Of a stretch of DNA of 64,000 nt, positions 31,718-40,028 are shown piece by piece. The notes below the pieces were generated by a model that ran no database searches, was not told the DNA's origin, and saw only the letters and a list, made by a program, of their open reading frames with translations. The stretch's first letter is position 1, and each line of letters opens with the position of its first letter. This stretch comes from Desulfuromonadaceae bacterium (GTDB taxonomy: Bacteria > Desulfobacterota > Desulfuromonadia > Geobacterales > Pseudopelobacteraceae). The stretch covers positions 1-64,000 of the forward strand of contig JAQUIT010000010.1 of the NCBI GenBank assembly GCA_028681335.1, read 5' to 3'. The position numbers were made by a program, and so were the translations under genes.

Positions 31718-32626
31718 CTAAAGCATCAAAAGAGGCTTGATCAACCCCTGAATAATGGCAGCGGTCTGCGAATCAGCATACCGTTGCAAAAATGCGACCC
31801 CACTGTCCCCTGCCTCGGCAATCTGCGGGTCGATCGGAACCGAGCCAAGAAACGGCACCCCCATATCGTCGGCCATCAGCCTCCCGCCACCTGACTGGAA
31901 GACCGATGTTAACTCACCACATTTCGGGCAGACAAAGCCGTTCATGTTTTCAATAACCCCTAAAACCGGCAGGTTCATTTGACGGCAGAACGAGATCGAT
32001 TTGCGTACGTCCACTGCCGCGATCTTTTGCGGGGTAGTTACGATCACCGCACCATCAGCGCCTTCCAGGGTCTGGCAGACAGAAAGAGGCTCATCGCCGG
32101 TACCGGGAGGAGAATCGACAATCAGGTAATCCAGATCGCCCCAGGCAACATCACGGATGAACTGGGTGATAACACCGGTTTTCATCGGACCGCGCCAGAT
32201 GACCGCTTCATCCTGGTCCTTGAGAAAGAAACCGAGTGAGATGACTTTCATACCATCCAGATCAACCGGCTGTAGTTCGCCATCCCCTTCCATAACCTGC
32301 CGTCCTTCAAGACCCAGCATAGTGGGGATACTGGGCCCATGGATATCCACGTCAAGAAGCCCGACTTTTTTCCCGGCCAGATGCAGAGCCATAGCCAGGT
32401 TGACCGCAACGGTACTCTTGCCGACACCGCCCTTGCCGGACAGGACGACAATTTTATGCTTAATCCGGCACAGCCTTGACGTCAGCAGGCGGCGCTCCTC
32501 GAATTGCTGCTGGGTTTCGCCCTGTTGCTGATCCGTTGCCGAACAGCTGCTTGATGAGCATGTTTCACATGCCGCCGGGGCACAGGTCTGTTCTTTTTGC
32601 TCTGTTTCGTGTGCTGTTACTGCCAT
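31718..32626 (-). CDS. Mrp/NBP35-type Fe-S carrier ATPase (ApbC-like)
   Basis: 302 residues from the ATG at 32626, with AGGAGG 9 bp upstream. The N-terminus is Cys-rich (CAPAACETCSSSSC), which could carry an Fe-S cluster. The deviant Walker A reads LSGKGGVGKST, followed by GLLDVDIHGPSIP and a C-terminal CPKCGE motif, the CXXC that binds the bridging cluster in Mrp/NBP35 dimers. These proteins load [4Fe-4S] clusters onto targets. Located after two MinD-ferredoxin genes in the same direction, followed by the regulator gene. Confidence 0.9.
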   Translation of the reverse strand: MAVTAHETEQKEQTCAPAACETCSSSSCSATDQQQGETQQQFEERRLLTSRLCRIKHKIVVLSGKGGVGKSTVAVNLAMALHLAGKKVGLLDVDIHGPSIPTMLGLEGRQVMEGDGELQPVDLDGMKVISLGFFLKDQDEAVIWRGPMKTGVITQFIRDVAWGDLDYLIVDSPPGTGDEPLSVCQTLEGADGAVIVTTPQKIAAVDVRKSISFCRQMNLPVLGVIENMNGFVCPKCGELTSVFQSGGGRLMADDMGVPFLGSVPIDPQIAEAGDSGVAFLQRYADSQTAAIIQGLIKPLLML

Positions 32627-32658
32627 TGTGTGATGCCTCCTGAAAAAATTGTTTGGTT

Positions 32659-33537
32659 TTACAACATCTGGGAAATCTGCTGCCATACAAGCCTGATATC
32701 ATCGGCTACAGCCGCATCCATCTCAACCACCGCTTTCCGCTGAAGTTGCGCCTGGGTCACTGCGCGGTCGTAGCGGATACGGCCTGTGATCGCTGCGCCG
32801 GCGGAAAGTGCCGCAGCCTCAATCCGTTCAGCCAACCGGGGATTGATATTCCATTTATTAACGCAGACAACCGTCGGCACAGAAAAGTGGCGTGCAAGAG
32901 CCAATACCCGCTGCAGGTCGTGCAACCCCGACAACGATGGCTCGGTAATCACCAGTGCCAGAGAAACACCGCTGAGAGAAGCGATCACCGGACAACCTAT
33001 GCCGGGCGGGCCGTCTGAAATAATCAGCGGGAACTGCCTGTCAACGGCCAATTTCAAGGCCTGTTCACGTACCGTCGCAACAAGTTTACCGGAATTTTCG
33101 GCTGCAACCCCTAAATGTGCATGAACCATCGGACCACAGCGGGTGGTGGATTGCATCCATTCACCGCATTGACGCTCCGGAAAATCTATCGCTTTGGCGG
33201 CACAAAAACGGACGCAGACGCCACACCCCTCACACCCCACCGGGTCAACCCAGTAATCCGTGCCATTTGTGCGTAGTGCGTCAAAACGGCAGACATCCAG
33301 GCAAAGTCCGCACCCCGTACACTCCAGAGGGTCGATAATCGCCTCACGGCCACTGAAAAAGTCGTGTCGCTGCTCTACATGGGGAGTCAGCAACAGATGC
33401 AGGTCAGCGGCGTCAACATCACAATCGGCCAGCACCGCATGCTCTGCCAAAACGGCAAATGACGCGGTTATACTGGTTTTGCCTGTGCCACCCTTGCCTG
33501 ACAGCACTACCAGTTCGCGGATTGTATCCTTTTTCAA
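32659..33537 (-). CDS. MinD-superfamily P-loop ATPase with inserted ferredoxin domain, copy 1
   Basis: 292 residues. It has a Walker A-type LSGKGGTGKTS at the N-terminus, ADCDVDAADL, then a 2[4Fe-4S] ferredoxin insert near residues 65-110 (CTGCGLCLDVC, CEGCGVCVRFC), and the P-loop ATPase fold resumes (DGPPGIGCPV). This is the standard MinD-ferredoxin family of anaerobes. The role is unproven but is probably Fe-S or metallocofactor assembly. It overlaps copy 2 by 4 bp, and the two may form a heterodimer. Confidence 0.9.
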   Translation of the reverse strand: MKKDTIRELVVLSGKGGTGKTSITASFAVLAEHAVLADCDVDAADLHLLLTPHVEQRHDFFSGREAIIDPLECTGCGLCLDVCRFDALRTNGTDYWVDPVGCEGCGVCVRFCAAKAIDFPERQCGEWMQSTTRCGPMVHAHLGVAAENSGKLVATVREQALKLAVDRQFPLIISDGPPGIGCPVIASLSGVSLALVITEPSLSGLHDLQRVLALARHFSVPTVVCVNKWNINPRLAERIEAAALSAGAAITGRIRYDRAVTQAQLQRKAVVEMDAAVADDIRLVWQQISQML

Positions 33538-34415
33538 AGTAGCCCTCCCGACGCCCGTAACTCAAGCTTTAACTTTTCGGCCAATTCGGCAAACATCAGT
33601 CCGTATTCCGGCAGGGCATGAGCAATCAGGTCACCACGTGAGGTAACTTCAGCAATCTGCCGGTCATCGGGCAGAGAAAGCAACACCGGCAATTTTTCTG
33701 TTCGACAATAGTGATACAGCCCAACCTGATCCTCGCCGGCACGGTTCACAATAACGGCACAGGGCAAATCCAGCTGACGCGCCGTTGCCACTGCAAGCTT
33801 AAGATCGTGAAGGCCAAACGGAGTCGGGTCGGTAACCAGTAGCACGTAATCGGATTCCCGCAGTGTTGCCACCACCGGGCAGGAGGTGCCGGGAGGGGCA
33901 TCCAGAATAGCCGGCATGTCATCCAACAGCTGTTCTCGAACGGCACGGATCACCGGCGGTACCAGCGAAACACCGACTTCAAGTCGTCCCTCAACGAGCC
34001 TGACATGTCCTTGCTGTCCCACAGCCACCTGTCCTATCGAGTGGGGTCGCTCCGTAATAGCGCCGCTCGGGCAGGTGCGCATGCACCCACCGCACCCGTG
34101 GCACAGTTCAGGAAAAACCAGAGCTCTGGCTCCGAGCGAAACAATCCCGTGAAACTGGCATATTTCACCACAAGCGCCACAGCCGGTACAACGTGAAGCG
34201 TCCACTTCAGGGATCTGCATGGTCACATCTGATTTCTCAAGTTGAGCACAGCGGAGGAATAAATTGATATTGGGCTCTTCTACGTCACAATCGGCCAGTT
34301 GCACCGGCCGGCCAAACATGGCTGCCAGATTGAGTGATACCATCGTCTTGCCGGTTCCCCCCTTGCCGGAAGCAACCGCGATACGAACAGCTTTCTTGAT
34401 CCCTTTGACAGTCAT
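33534..34415 (-). CDS. MinD-superfamily P-loop ATPase with inserted ferredoxin domain, copy 2
   Basis: 293 residues, same layout as its neighbour: VASGKGGTGKTM, ADCDVEEPN, ferredoxin insert with CTGCGACGEIC and CHGCGGCMRTCP, then DAPPGTSCPV and a Gln/Asn-containing C-terminal half. Its stop overlaps the next start by 4 bp and its start abuts the NifX-like gene. Pairs of such genes are typical of Geobacter and sulfate reducers. Probably a partner of copy 1 in cofactor delivery. Confidence 0.9.
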   Translation of the reverse strand: MTVKGIKKAVRIAVASGKGGTGKTMVSLNLAAMFGRPVQLADCDVEEPNINLFLRCAQLEKSDVTMQIPEVDASRCTGCGACGEICQFHGIVSLGARALVFPELCHGCGGCMRTCPSGAITERPHSIGQVAVGQQGHVRLVEGRLEVGVSLVPPVIRAVREQLLDDMPAILDAPPGTSCPVVATLRESDYVLLVTDPTPFGLHDLKLAVATARQLDLPCAVIVNRAGEDQVGLYHYCRTEKLPVLLSLPDDRQIAEVTSRGDLIAHALPEYGLMFAELAEKLKLELRASGGLL

Positions 34416-34777
34416 TACCAGTGCCCCTCAACATCGGAAGCCGATGCCGGTTGCAGAGTGCCTGCAAGCAGTCCGGCTAAAGCCTCCTCAACCGTTGCGG
34501 CAGTGCAGTTATAAACAGCAACGCCTGACGCATCCAACACCTTGAACGCCTTTGGGCCGCAATGTCCGGTTACCAGCGTATCAACTCCGGCGCGCACGAC
34601 GGTTTCTGCTGCCTGAATTCCCGCACCCTGTGATGCATCGCGCCCTTCCTTGTTATCCATGATCTGGAGACTATTGTGTTCAATATCGTAAATCAAAAAA
34701 TTGGCGGCACGACCGAAACGGGGGTCCATCTGCGCAGCAAAATCTTTTCCTGAAGTTGTAAAAGCGATCTTGTTCAT
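34415..34777 (-). CDS. NifX/NifB-type dinitrogenase iron-molybdenum cofactor family protein
   Basis: 120 residues: KIAFTTSGKDFAAQMDPRFG, FLIYDIE, TLVTGHCGPKAF and GVAVYNC are the usual NifX/VnfX fold landmarks. Such small proteins bind iron-molybdenum or other metal-sulfur cofactors. No nitrogenase genes are in the window, and in Geobacter such proteins occur with MinD-ferredoxin genes outside nif clusters. The next start overlaps this stop by 1 bp. Confidence 0.88.
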   Translation of the reverse strand: MNKIAFTTSGKDFAAQMDPRFGRAANFLIYDIEHNSLQIMDNKEGRDASQGAGIQAAETVVRAGVDTLVTGHCGPKAFKVLDASGVAVYNCTAATVEEALAGLLAGTLQPASASDVEGHW

Positions 34778-34799
34778 TCAGTAGCTCCTTTTTTAGTAA

Positions 34800-34836
34800 A
34801 CGCCGGTGCCTGACACCCTTGTTCCAGCACCGGCGT
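34800..34836. repeat. Intercistronic stem-loop
   Basis: ACGCCGGTGC / GCACCGGCGT with a 17-base loop, between the DUF5320 and NifX-like genes. No T-run follows, so it is more likely a processing or partial termination element within the operon. Confidence 0.55.
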
Positions 34837-34888
34837 CCCCTCTCTGCTCGGCCTTCATCTGTGATAGGCCTGCAGTCTCAGGCAGTTT

Positions 34889-35128
34889 TCAGCGTTGGCC
34901 GTGCTTGTTACCGCAGCCGCCACCATTACGCCGACCATTCCCGGTTTTCATGCCGCTAGCGCCATTCTGTGGCCAGCTACAACATCCCACATTCTGCTGC
35001 TCCGCAGATCCGGTCTGTACCGTTTCACGGTTCATAGCAACCGGTATACCGTTGCCGCTGCAAAAACCTCGTCCACGACCGGTTCTTGAACCGGTATTCA
35101 TCGGACCTTGTCCATTTCCTTGTGGCAT
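34889..35128 (-). CDS. DUF5320-like small Gly/Cys-rich protein
   Basis: 79 residues from the ATG at 35128 (AAGGAGG upstream). The start MPQGNGQGPMNTGSRTGRGR and GFCSGNG follow the DUF5320 pattern (MPxGdGtGP.G.G..TGRG.GFC). A CC pair and a Gly/Asn-rich C-terminus complete it. In many anaerobes the family neighbours NifX-like, DUF134 and MinD-ferredoxin genes, as here. It is probably a metal-binding or scaffold peptide; role unknown. Confidence 0.7.
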   Translation of the reverse strand: MPQGNGQGPMNTGSRTGRGRGFCSGNGIPVAMNRETVQTGSAEQQNVGCCSWPQNGASGMKTGNGRRNGGGCGNKHGQR

Positions 35129-35142
35129 TGTTCGTTCCTCCT

Positions 35143-35538
35143 TTAGTGCTTTTGTGTACGTTGTGTGCAGGGGAACTCCCGCGCACCACGCCGTTTGCCC
35201 CTGCGGCAACCCGGCATGGCCAGATGTCCATCTGTAAGGCTGTCAGACAACCACGCTTGAATAACCTGTTCCAATCCACCGGCAATAAATGAAACGACCT
35301 TGATGCCACGCTCTGACAGGGCTTCACATGAAGTGCGGGTGATCGCGCCGCAGATCAACTGGTCCACCTGGAGTGTCGTCAGTCGAAGTGCCCGTTCCTG
35401 GGTGTTATCGGTGGCAAAACGTCTCTCGGATTGAGCCACGATTAAGCCTTCAGCGGTCTCAATAATCCAGAGATGCCGGGCGACGTCAAACACCGGTGCT
35501 ATGCGCATATTCCAGAGTGAAATTGCTATTCTTGTCAC
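35143..35538 (-). CDS. NifX-like protein with extended C-terminus
   Basis: 131 residues from the GTG at 35538, chosen because GGAG lies 6 bp upstream and the fold begins at RIAISLWNMRIAPVFDVA. The frame is open to 35595, which would run into the sigma-54 promoter. A NifX-type beta strand and helix series (LICGAITRTSCEAL, GIKVVSFIAGG) precedes a basic tail (CRRGKRRGAREFPC) not seen in the neighbour at 34415. It is the first gene of the minus-strand operon. Confidence 0.75.
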   Translation of the reverse strand: MTRIAISLWNMRIAPVFDVARHLWIIETAEGLIVAQSERRFATDNTQERALRLTTLQVDQLICGAITRTSCEALSERGIKVVSFIAGGLEQVIQAWLSDSLTDGHLAMPGCRRGKRRGAREFPCTQRTQKH

Positions 35539-35583
35539 ATTGTTGCTCCAGCCGAAGATCCTCAAAACATCTGAGCGTGACTG

Positions 35584-35599
35584 AGCATAGAGCATGCCA
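35584..35599 (-). promoter_or_regulatory. Sigma-54 promoter (-24/-12), minus strand
   Basis: On the minus strand: TGGCATGCTCTATGCT, same pattern as at 16362, 17717 and 20709, and 45 bp before the GTG at 35538. It would drive the NifX/DUF5320/MinD-ferredoxin/Mrp operon. No CTGTnATAACAG site is seen nearby; the activator encoded at 35723 is a likely regulator. Confidence 0.75.
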
Positions 35600-35681
35600 A
35601 GCAGGAAGCGGATTGTATGTTACTTATATTGCAGGTGTTTTTATCAGTAGCGAGGAGTGACGTCAGGGCAAGGGCGCATGA

Positions 35682-35712
35682 ATGCGACTGTCAATAAGGA
35701 CTACAGTCGCAT
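35682..35712. terminator. Stem-loop after the sigma-54 activator gene
   Basis: ATGCGACTGT / ACAGTCGCAT with an 11-base loop, placed just past the minus-strand gene that ends at 35723. A classical T-run is lacking, so termination strength is uncertain. Confidence 0.5.
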
Positions 35713-35722
35713 ATTTAGTTTG

Positions 35723-37120
35723 TTATGGAATCGGTTTTGAGCGGCCATCTTTTTCAGGAGGGGTGATACCAAGCTGTTTGATCTTGCGGAAGAGTGTACT
35801 CTTATGCATTCCCAATTCACGGGCGGCAGCCAGACGACTGAAGCCGTTTCGCTCAAGAGCGGTTCTGATTGCCTCTGATTCCAGTTGTAATCTGGCATCT
35901 TGCAGCCCGGTTGGCAGCGTATGACGGCTACCGATCAAGCTGATTTCGTCAGGTAAGTGGATCATCTCGATCCTGCCATCGGGACAGAGCACAAAAGCCC
36001 TCTCGATGATGTTTTCGATTTCCCGCACATTACCCGGCCATTCATGTGCCATCAGCAGCGACAACGCCTCCGGGGATATTCCTCGTACCGTGGCGTGATG
36101 AAGGCGGTTATATTTGGCTATAAACTGTTCTACCAGAAGCGGGATATCCTCTTTCCGGCGCCTGAGCGGAGGCAGCTCAATCCGCACCACATTAACCCGG
36201 TAGTAAAGATCTTCGCGGAACGTGCCATTTTTAGTCAATTCCGTCAGGTCTCGGTTGGTTGCCACGATAATCCGCACATCTGTCTGTACTGTTTCGGTGC
36301 CGCCCAACGGCTCAAAGCTGCGTTCCTGAAGCACCCGTAACAGGCGAACCTGCAAGGCCGGGCTGACATCACCTATTTCATCCAGAAAGAGCGTACCCCC
36401 CTTTGCCAGGGCAAAACGCCCCGGTTTGTCCTTGGTTGCTCCGGTAAAGGCCCCTGCCTTGTAGCCGAACAGTTCTGATTCCAGCAACGTATCCGGCAGA
36501 GCGCCACAGTTCAGCGCAACGAACGGCCCCTTGCTTCTGCGGCTCAAGGCATGAATCGTACGCGCCATCAGCTCCTTGCCGGTGCCGGTTTCTCCCGTGA
36601 TAAGTACCGTGCTGGGGCTGACCGCAATGGCCGGTATCACTTCAAAAAGGCGTTGCATAAGAGGGCTGCGACTGACAATCTCCCCAACATGCGAGCGTCC
36701 TTCAAGCTCATGGCGCAGGGTTTCTATCTCGCTCAGGTCTCTAAACGTTTCAGCACCACCCACCACCTGACCGCCAGCATCCTTCAATACTGCCGTGGAA
36801 AGGCTGATCGGGATTCTCCCCCCCGCTTCATCAATAATATAGCCGGACCTGCCAATGATAGGTTTGCCGTTTTTGAGGGTTTTCCGCAGGGCGCAGTCGG
36901 TCTCGCACATATTGGAACGGAATACTTCCGAGCAAAACCGTCCAATGGCATCTCTGCGTGATATGCCGGTAATCTCCTCTGCTGCCCGATTAAAGGAATT
37001 AATCCGCCAGTCAAGATCAACCGTAAAGACCCCATCCGAAATGCTTTCGAGAATAGAATCAGTGGCTGTGGTCTCCACTACCGGAGTATTTTTTTTATGT
37101 CTGGTCATAGGGACACTCAA
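35723..37120 (-). CDS. PAS-domain sigma-54-dependent transcriptional activator
   Basis: 465 residues. A PAS domain (about 22-125), with a CETDC motif near residue 74 that could bind a metal or be redox-active, replaces a receiver domain. The AAA+ domain has Walker A GETGTGKE, GAFTGA (in YKAGAFTGATK), Walker B GGTLFLDE and the usual arginine-rich region. A Fis-like HTH (RLAAARELGMHKSTLFRKIKQLG) is at the C-terminus. It is not phosphorylation-controlled. It lies upstream of, and in the same direction as, the sigma-54-driven NifX/MinD-ferredoxin operon, its likely target. Confidence 0.92.
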   Translation of the reverse strand: MSVPMTRHKKNTPVVETTATDSILESISDGVFTVDLDWRINSFNRAAEEITGISRRDAIGRFCSEVFRSNMCETDCALRKTLKNGKPIIGRSGYIIDEAGGRIPISLSTAVLKDAGGQVVGGAETFRDLSEIETLRHELEGRSHVGEIVSRSPLMQRLFEVIPAIAVSPSTVLITGETGTGKELMARTIHALSRRSKGPFVALNCGALPDTLLESELFGYKAGAFTGATKDKPGRFALAKGGTLFLDEIGDVSPALQVRLLRVLQERSFEPLGGTETVQTDVRIIVATNRDLTELTKNGTFREDLYYRVNVVRIELPPLRRRKEDIPLLVEQFIAKYNRLHHATVRGISPEALSLLMAHEWPGNVREIENIIERAFVLCPDGRIEMIHLPDEISLIGSRHTLPTGLQDARLQLESEAIRTALERNGFSRLAAARELGMHKSTLFRKIKQLGITPPEKDGRSKPIP

Positions 37121-37907
37121 AGCTCTTTATCTGCAATTTCCCGTGGCAGTAGTTTTATTTATCACATCCACACCAAAGAAATGCTATGGCTCAATGGCTG
37201 TTTTTCAAAACGTATATCATGTAATTGTCCACTGGTGTGACACAACCTTTTTCTCCCCGCGACAAAACAACATTGGCGACACTTTGACCAACAGGGGCCA
37301 AGCACGCTAACCTTCCGGTATTTATACGCGTGTTACCTGCATACTTTGATTTATGTACCACTTGGCATACTGAATACCCGTAATGTGAGTGAATGCCATT
37401 TATACAGGAAAATAATTAATTTTATAATTTGTATTATTAGCTACAAAAACTATTTGCCTTTGCAATATAATTATTGTATACAATTTTTGTGTGGTTACCT
37501 AATTGCAACCCCGTCACCTAGTATCATTAGGGGCGGGGTTTGTAATTTCTGCTGTCTCCATCTGATTTTCCCTTCTCTAGTGCCTATACCCATCTGCTTA
37601 TTACCCCAGCTGTTCCCATACAGATTCCAACTTTGACGGCCACAAAAAGTAAATAGATTATTCATCCCCCCTCAAAACAGTTCCTGAAACGTATCCTGCT
37701 TTTAGAACATGAGTCCTCTGCAGTAAAAACGCATCATTGATTAGCTTACTCTGTCTCACGGGGAAAGGTGGCTCCTCCCGTGTCACGATCATGTTGTAAG
37801 CAAAAATATCACGGGGAAATACAAGAAAAAAGTTCACAGGCCAAAGGACTATATGGTACTGCTGCAGACAAGTTTATAGTGGTTAAAACGGCAACCGGAG
37901 TGGCACA
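37121..37907. other. Long intergenic region
   Basis: About 790 bp between the minus-strand activator and the CDF exporter. It is AT-rich in the middle with one stem-loop (37507-37540). An open frame from 37346 to 37636 lacks a ribosome binding site and protein-like composition. A G-rich stretch (37757-37783) could pair with CTCCTCCCGTG but matches no riboswitch I know. No RNA gene identified. Confidence 0.4.
37507..37540. terminator. Stem-loop in long intergenic region
   Basis: AACCCCG-TCA-CCTA / TAGG-GG-CGGGGTT, an interrupted stem followed on the + strand by TGTAATTTCT. It could terminate a small transcript; no gene for one is apparent. Confidence 0.5.
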
Positions 37908-38852
37908 ATGATTCAATCAGCTGAAGTCCAGGCGGCAAAAAACAGAGCCGCTAAATTATCGATTTTTTCAAATTCTATTTTAATTATCATGAAGCTCACG
38001 GTCGGCATCATGATGCAATCAGTCAGCGTCATCTCCGAAGCGGTTCATTCCGGTCTCGATCTTATTGCAGCCCTCATTGCCTGGTTCTCAATCAGGGAAT
38101 CAGGCAAGCCTGCCGATGATGAGCATCACTTTGGACATGGCAAAATTGAAAACGTGGCAGGAACCATAGAAGCCATACTCATATTCGGTGCAGCCTTCTA
38201 CATCATCTGGGAGGCGGCGCACAAACTCCGTGCGGGAAAATTTGAGATCGAGAGCCTCGGCTGGGGTGCTGCAGTGATGGCTGTTTCTGCACTTGCCAAC
38301 TATCTCGTTTCACGTCACCTGCTGACGGTAGCCATAAAGACGGACTCGGTGGCTCTTGAAGCGGATGCGCTGCATCTGAGAACCGACGTTTATACGTCTG
38401 TCGGGGTTCTTGGTGGTTTGGTAGCCATTAAGCTGACCGGCATCGCACTACTCGACCCGATTGTAGCTATTGTTGTAGCACTCATGATCATCAAAGCGGC
38501 ATGGGACCTTACCAAAACAGCTTTTTTCCACGTCCTTGACGTCAAGCTACCGGATGACGAAGAAGCGCTGATTCATGGCGTCATGGCCAGCTACAAAGAT
38601 AAGTTCATTGAATACCACAAACTGCGGACCCGTAAATCAGGCCATGTCAGGCACATCGACATGCATCTGGTCGTGCCCAAACTGATGACGGTTGAGGCCG
38701 GGCATACTCTTGCCCACCTGATATCGGCTGAAATTGAAAAAAAACTTTCCTACAGTCACATCCTGGTTCATATCGAGCCCTGCCCCGGCGGCTGTGACGC
38801 CTGTACTGTTGAGTGCCCGAAAATCAATGATCAATCTCAGTCAGCATCTTGA
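37908..38852 (+). CDS. Cation diffusion facilitator (CDF) metal exporter
   Basis: 314 residues with six TM helices, then a cytoplasmic C-terminal domain. Metal-site residues of the family are visible in HSGLDLIAAL (TM2) and EADALHLRTDVYTS (TM5), and HHFGHGKIENVAG follows TM2. The family exports Zn2+, Fe2+, Co2+ or Mn2+ by proton antiport. An extra C-terminal CPGGCDACTVECPK tail with four cysteines may bind a metal or Fe-S centre; it is less usual. Metal specificity cannot be told. Confidence 0.9.
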   Translation: MIQSAEVQAAKNRAAKLSIFSNSILIIMKLTVGIMMQSVSVISEAVHSGLDLIAALIAWFSIRESGKPADDEHHFGHGKIENVAGTIEAILIFGAAFYIIWEAAHKLRAGKFEIESLGWGAAVMAVSALANYLVSRHLLTVAIKTDSVALEADALHLRTDVYTSVGVLGGLVAIKLTGIALLDPIVAIVVALMIIKAAWDLTKTAFFHVLDVKLPDDEEALIHGVMASYKDKFIEYHKLRTRKSGHVRHIDMHLVVPKLMTVEAGHTLAHLISAEIEKKLSYSHILVHIEPCPGGCDACTVECPKINDQSQSAS

Positions 38853-38909
38853 AAATACCGCTGTTTTTGTACCCGTTGGAGTTATTTGCAATAAAGGAAA
38901 GAGCGTACT

Positions 38910-40028
38910 ATGAAGTTAAACCTGGTTTTCCTGGTATCAACAATTGCATTGACCATCTGTACCGCCTGTGTGGCTAAGAAAGAGGGTCCAAAGCCTAAGC
39001 CTCCGGTACCGGTAAAAGTGGTACCGGCTGTACAAAAAGACGTTCCGGTTCAGATCAAGGCTATTGGAAATATTGAAGCATACACCAGCGTTGCCTTAAA
39101 ATCGCAGGTGAGTGGCCAGATAGCGCGGATCCATTTTTCGGAAGGGAGTGACGTTGAGAAGGGCGACCTGTTAATCAGCATTGATCCCGAACCGTTTCAG
39201 GCGGTCCTTAGCCAGAGTGAAGCCGCCCTGGCCAAGGACAGAGCCCAGGAGAGATTTGCCCGTGAACAGGCGCAGCGCTACGCGGGGCTGCTCAAGGAAG
39301 GGATCGTCACCCGTGACCAGCATGATGCACTTCAAGCAAATGCCGAATCATTGGCTGCTGCTGTTGTTTCTGATCGTGCGGCCATCAAGAACGCCAAAAT
39401 CCAGCTCGGTTATTGCTCAATACGTTCCCCCATCTCCGGCCGGACCGGCACAATTGCACTACAACCGGGGAACCTGATTAAGGCAAACGACCTGCCGATT
39501 GTCACCATAAATCAGCTGAGCCCGATCTACGTCATCTTTTCTCTCCCGGAAAAAAGGTTGGCTGAGATAAAAAAAGGCATGTCTGCCGGCCAGCTGAAGA
39601 TTGAAGCGGTTATCCCCAATGAGCCGGGCAAAACAGAGCTTGGCACAATCAGCTTTCTGGATAACACGGTAAATTCTGCTACCGGCACAATCAAGCTCAA
39701 AGGAGTCTTTGCCAACAAACAGCGCAAACTCTGGCCGGGCCAATTCACGGACGTACGTATCACTCTTGCCTCACGACAGAACGCTGTAGTTGTCCCGACC
39801 CAGGCGGTACAGACCAGCCAGGAGGGAGAGTTTGTCTATGTCGTGAAGCCGGATAACAGGGTGGAGATGCGCCGGATAACATCATCGGTCGCGACCGGTA
39901 CCGAGACGGTTATCGAGCAAGGCGTGGCAAGCGGTGAGACCGTGGTGACCGACGGTCAACTGCGCCTGACCCCCGGAGCGCTCGTTGTCTCTAAAGAGAA
40001 ACAGGCGGCTGAAGGACTCAAGAAATGA
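38910..40028 (+). CDS. RND efflux periplasmic adaptor (membrane fusion protein)
   Basis: 372 residues. A lipoprotein signal peptide (LTICTACVAKK, Cys near 20) anchors it in the inner membrane. A proline-rich start (KPKPPVPVKV) is followed by the biotinyl-lipoyl and hairpin regions (VALKSQVSGQIARI, IRSPISGRTGTIALQPGN), as in AcrA/MdtA. Its stop overlaps the pump gene by 4 bp. It bridges the inner-membrane pump and an outer-membrane channel; no TolC-like gene is next to it. Confidence 0.92.
   Translation: MKLNLVFLVSTIALTICTACVAKKEGPKPKPPVPVKVVPAVQKDVPVQIKAIGNIEAYTSVALKSQVSGQIARIHFSEGSDVEKGDLLISIDPEPFQAVLSQSEAALAKDRAQERFAREQAQRYAGLLKEGIVTRDQHDALQANAESLAAAVVSDRAAIKNAKIQLGYCSIRSPISGRTGTIALQPGNLIKANDLPIVTINQLSPIYVIFSLPEKRLAEIKKGMSAGQLKIEAVIPNEPGKTELGTISFLDNTVNSATGTIKLKGVFANKQRKLWPGQFTDVRITLASRQNAVVVPTQAVQTSQEGEFVYVVKPDNRVEMRRITSSVATGTETVIEQGVASGETVVTDGQLRLTPGALVVSKEKQAAEGLKK

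Noticed and set aside
37125..37160. Sigma-54-like sequence ahead of the activator gene at 35723
   Set aside because: Reads TGCCACG-N5-TTGCA on the minus strand: the GG is changed and spacing is one base too long.
37346..37636. 96-codon open frame in long intergenic region
   Set aside because: No ribosome binding site, odd composition, and a stem-loop lies inside it.
37740..37830. Possible metal riboswitch before the CDF gene
   Set aside because: A G-rich hairpin is present, but I could not match the conserved cores of the Mn or NiCo riboswitches.
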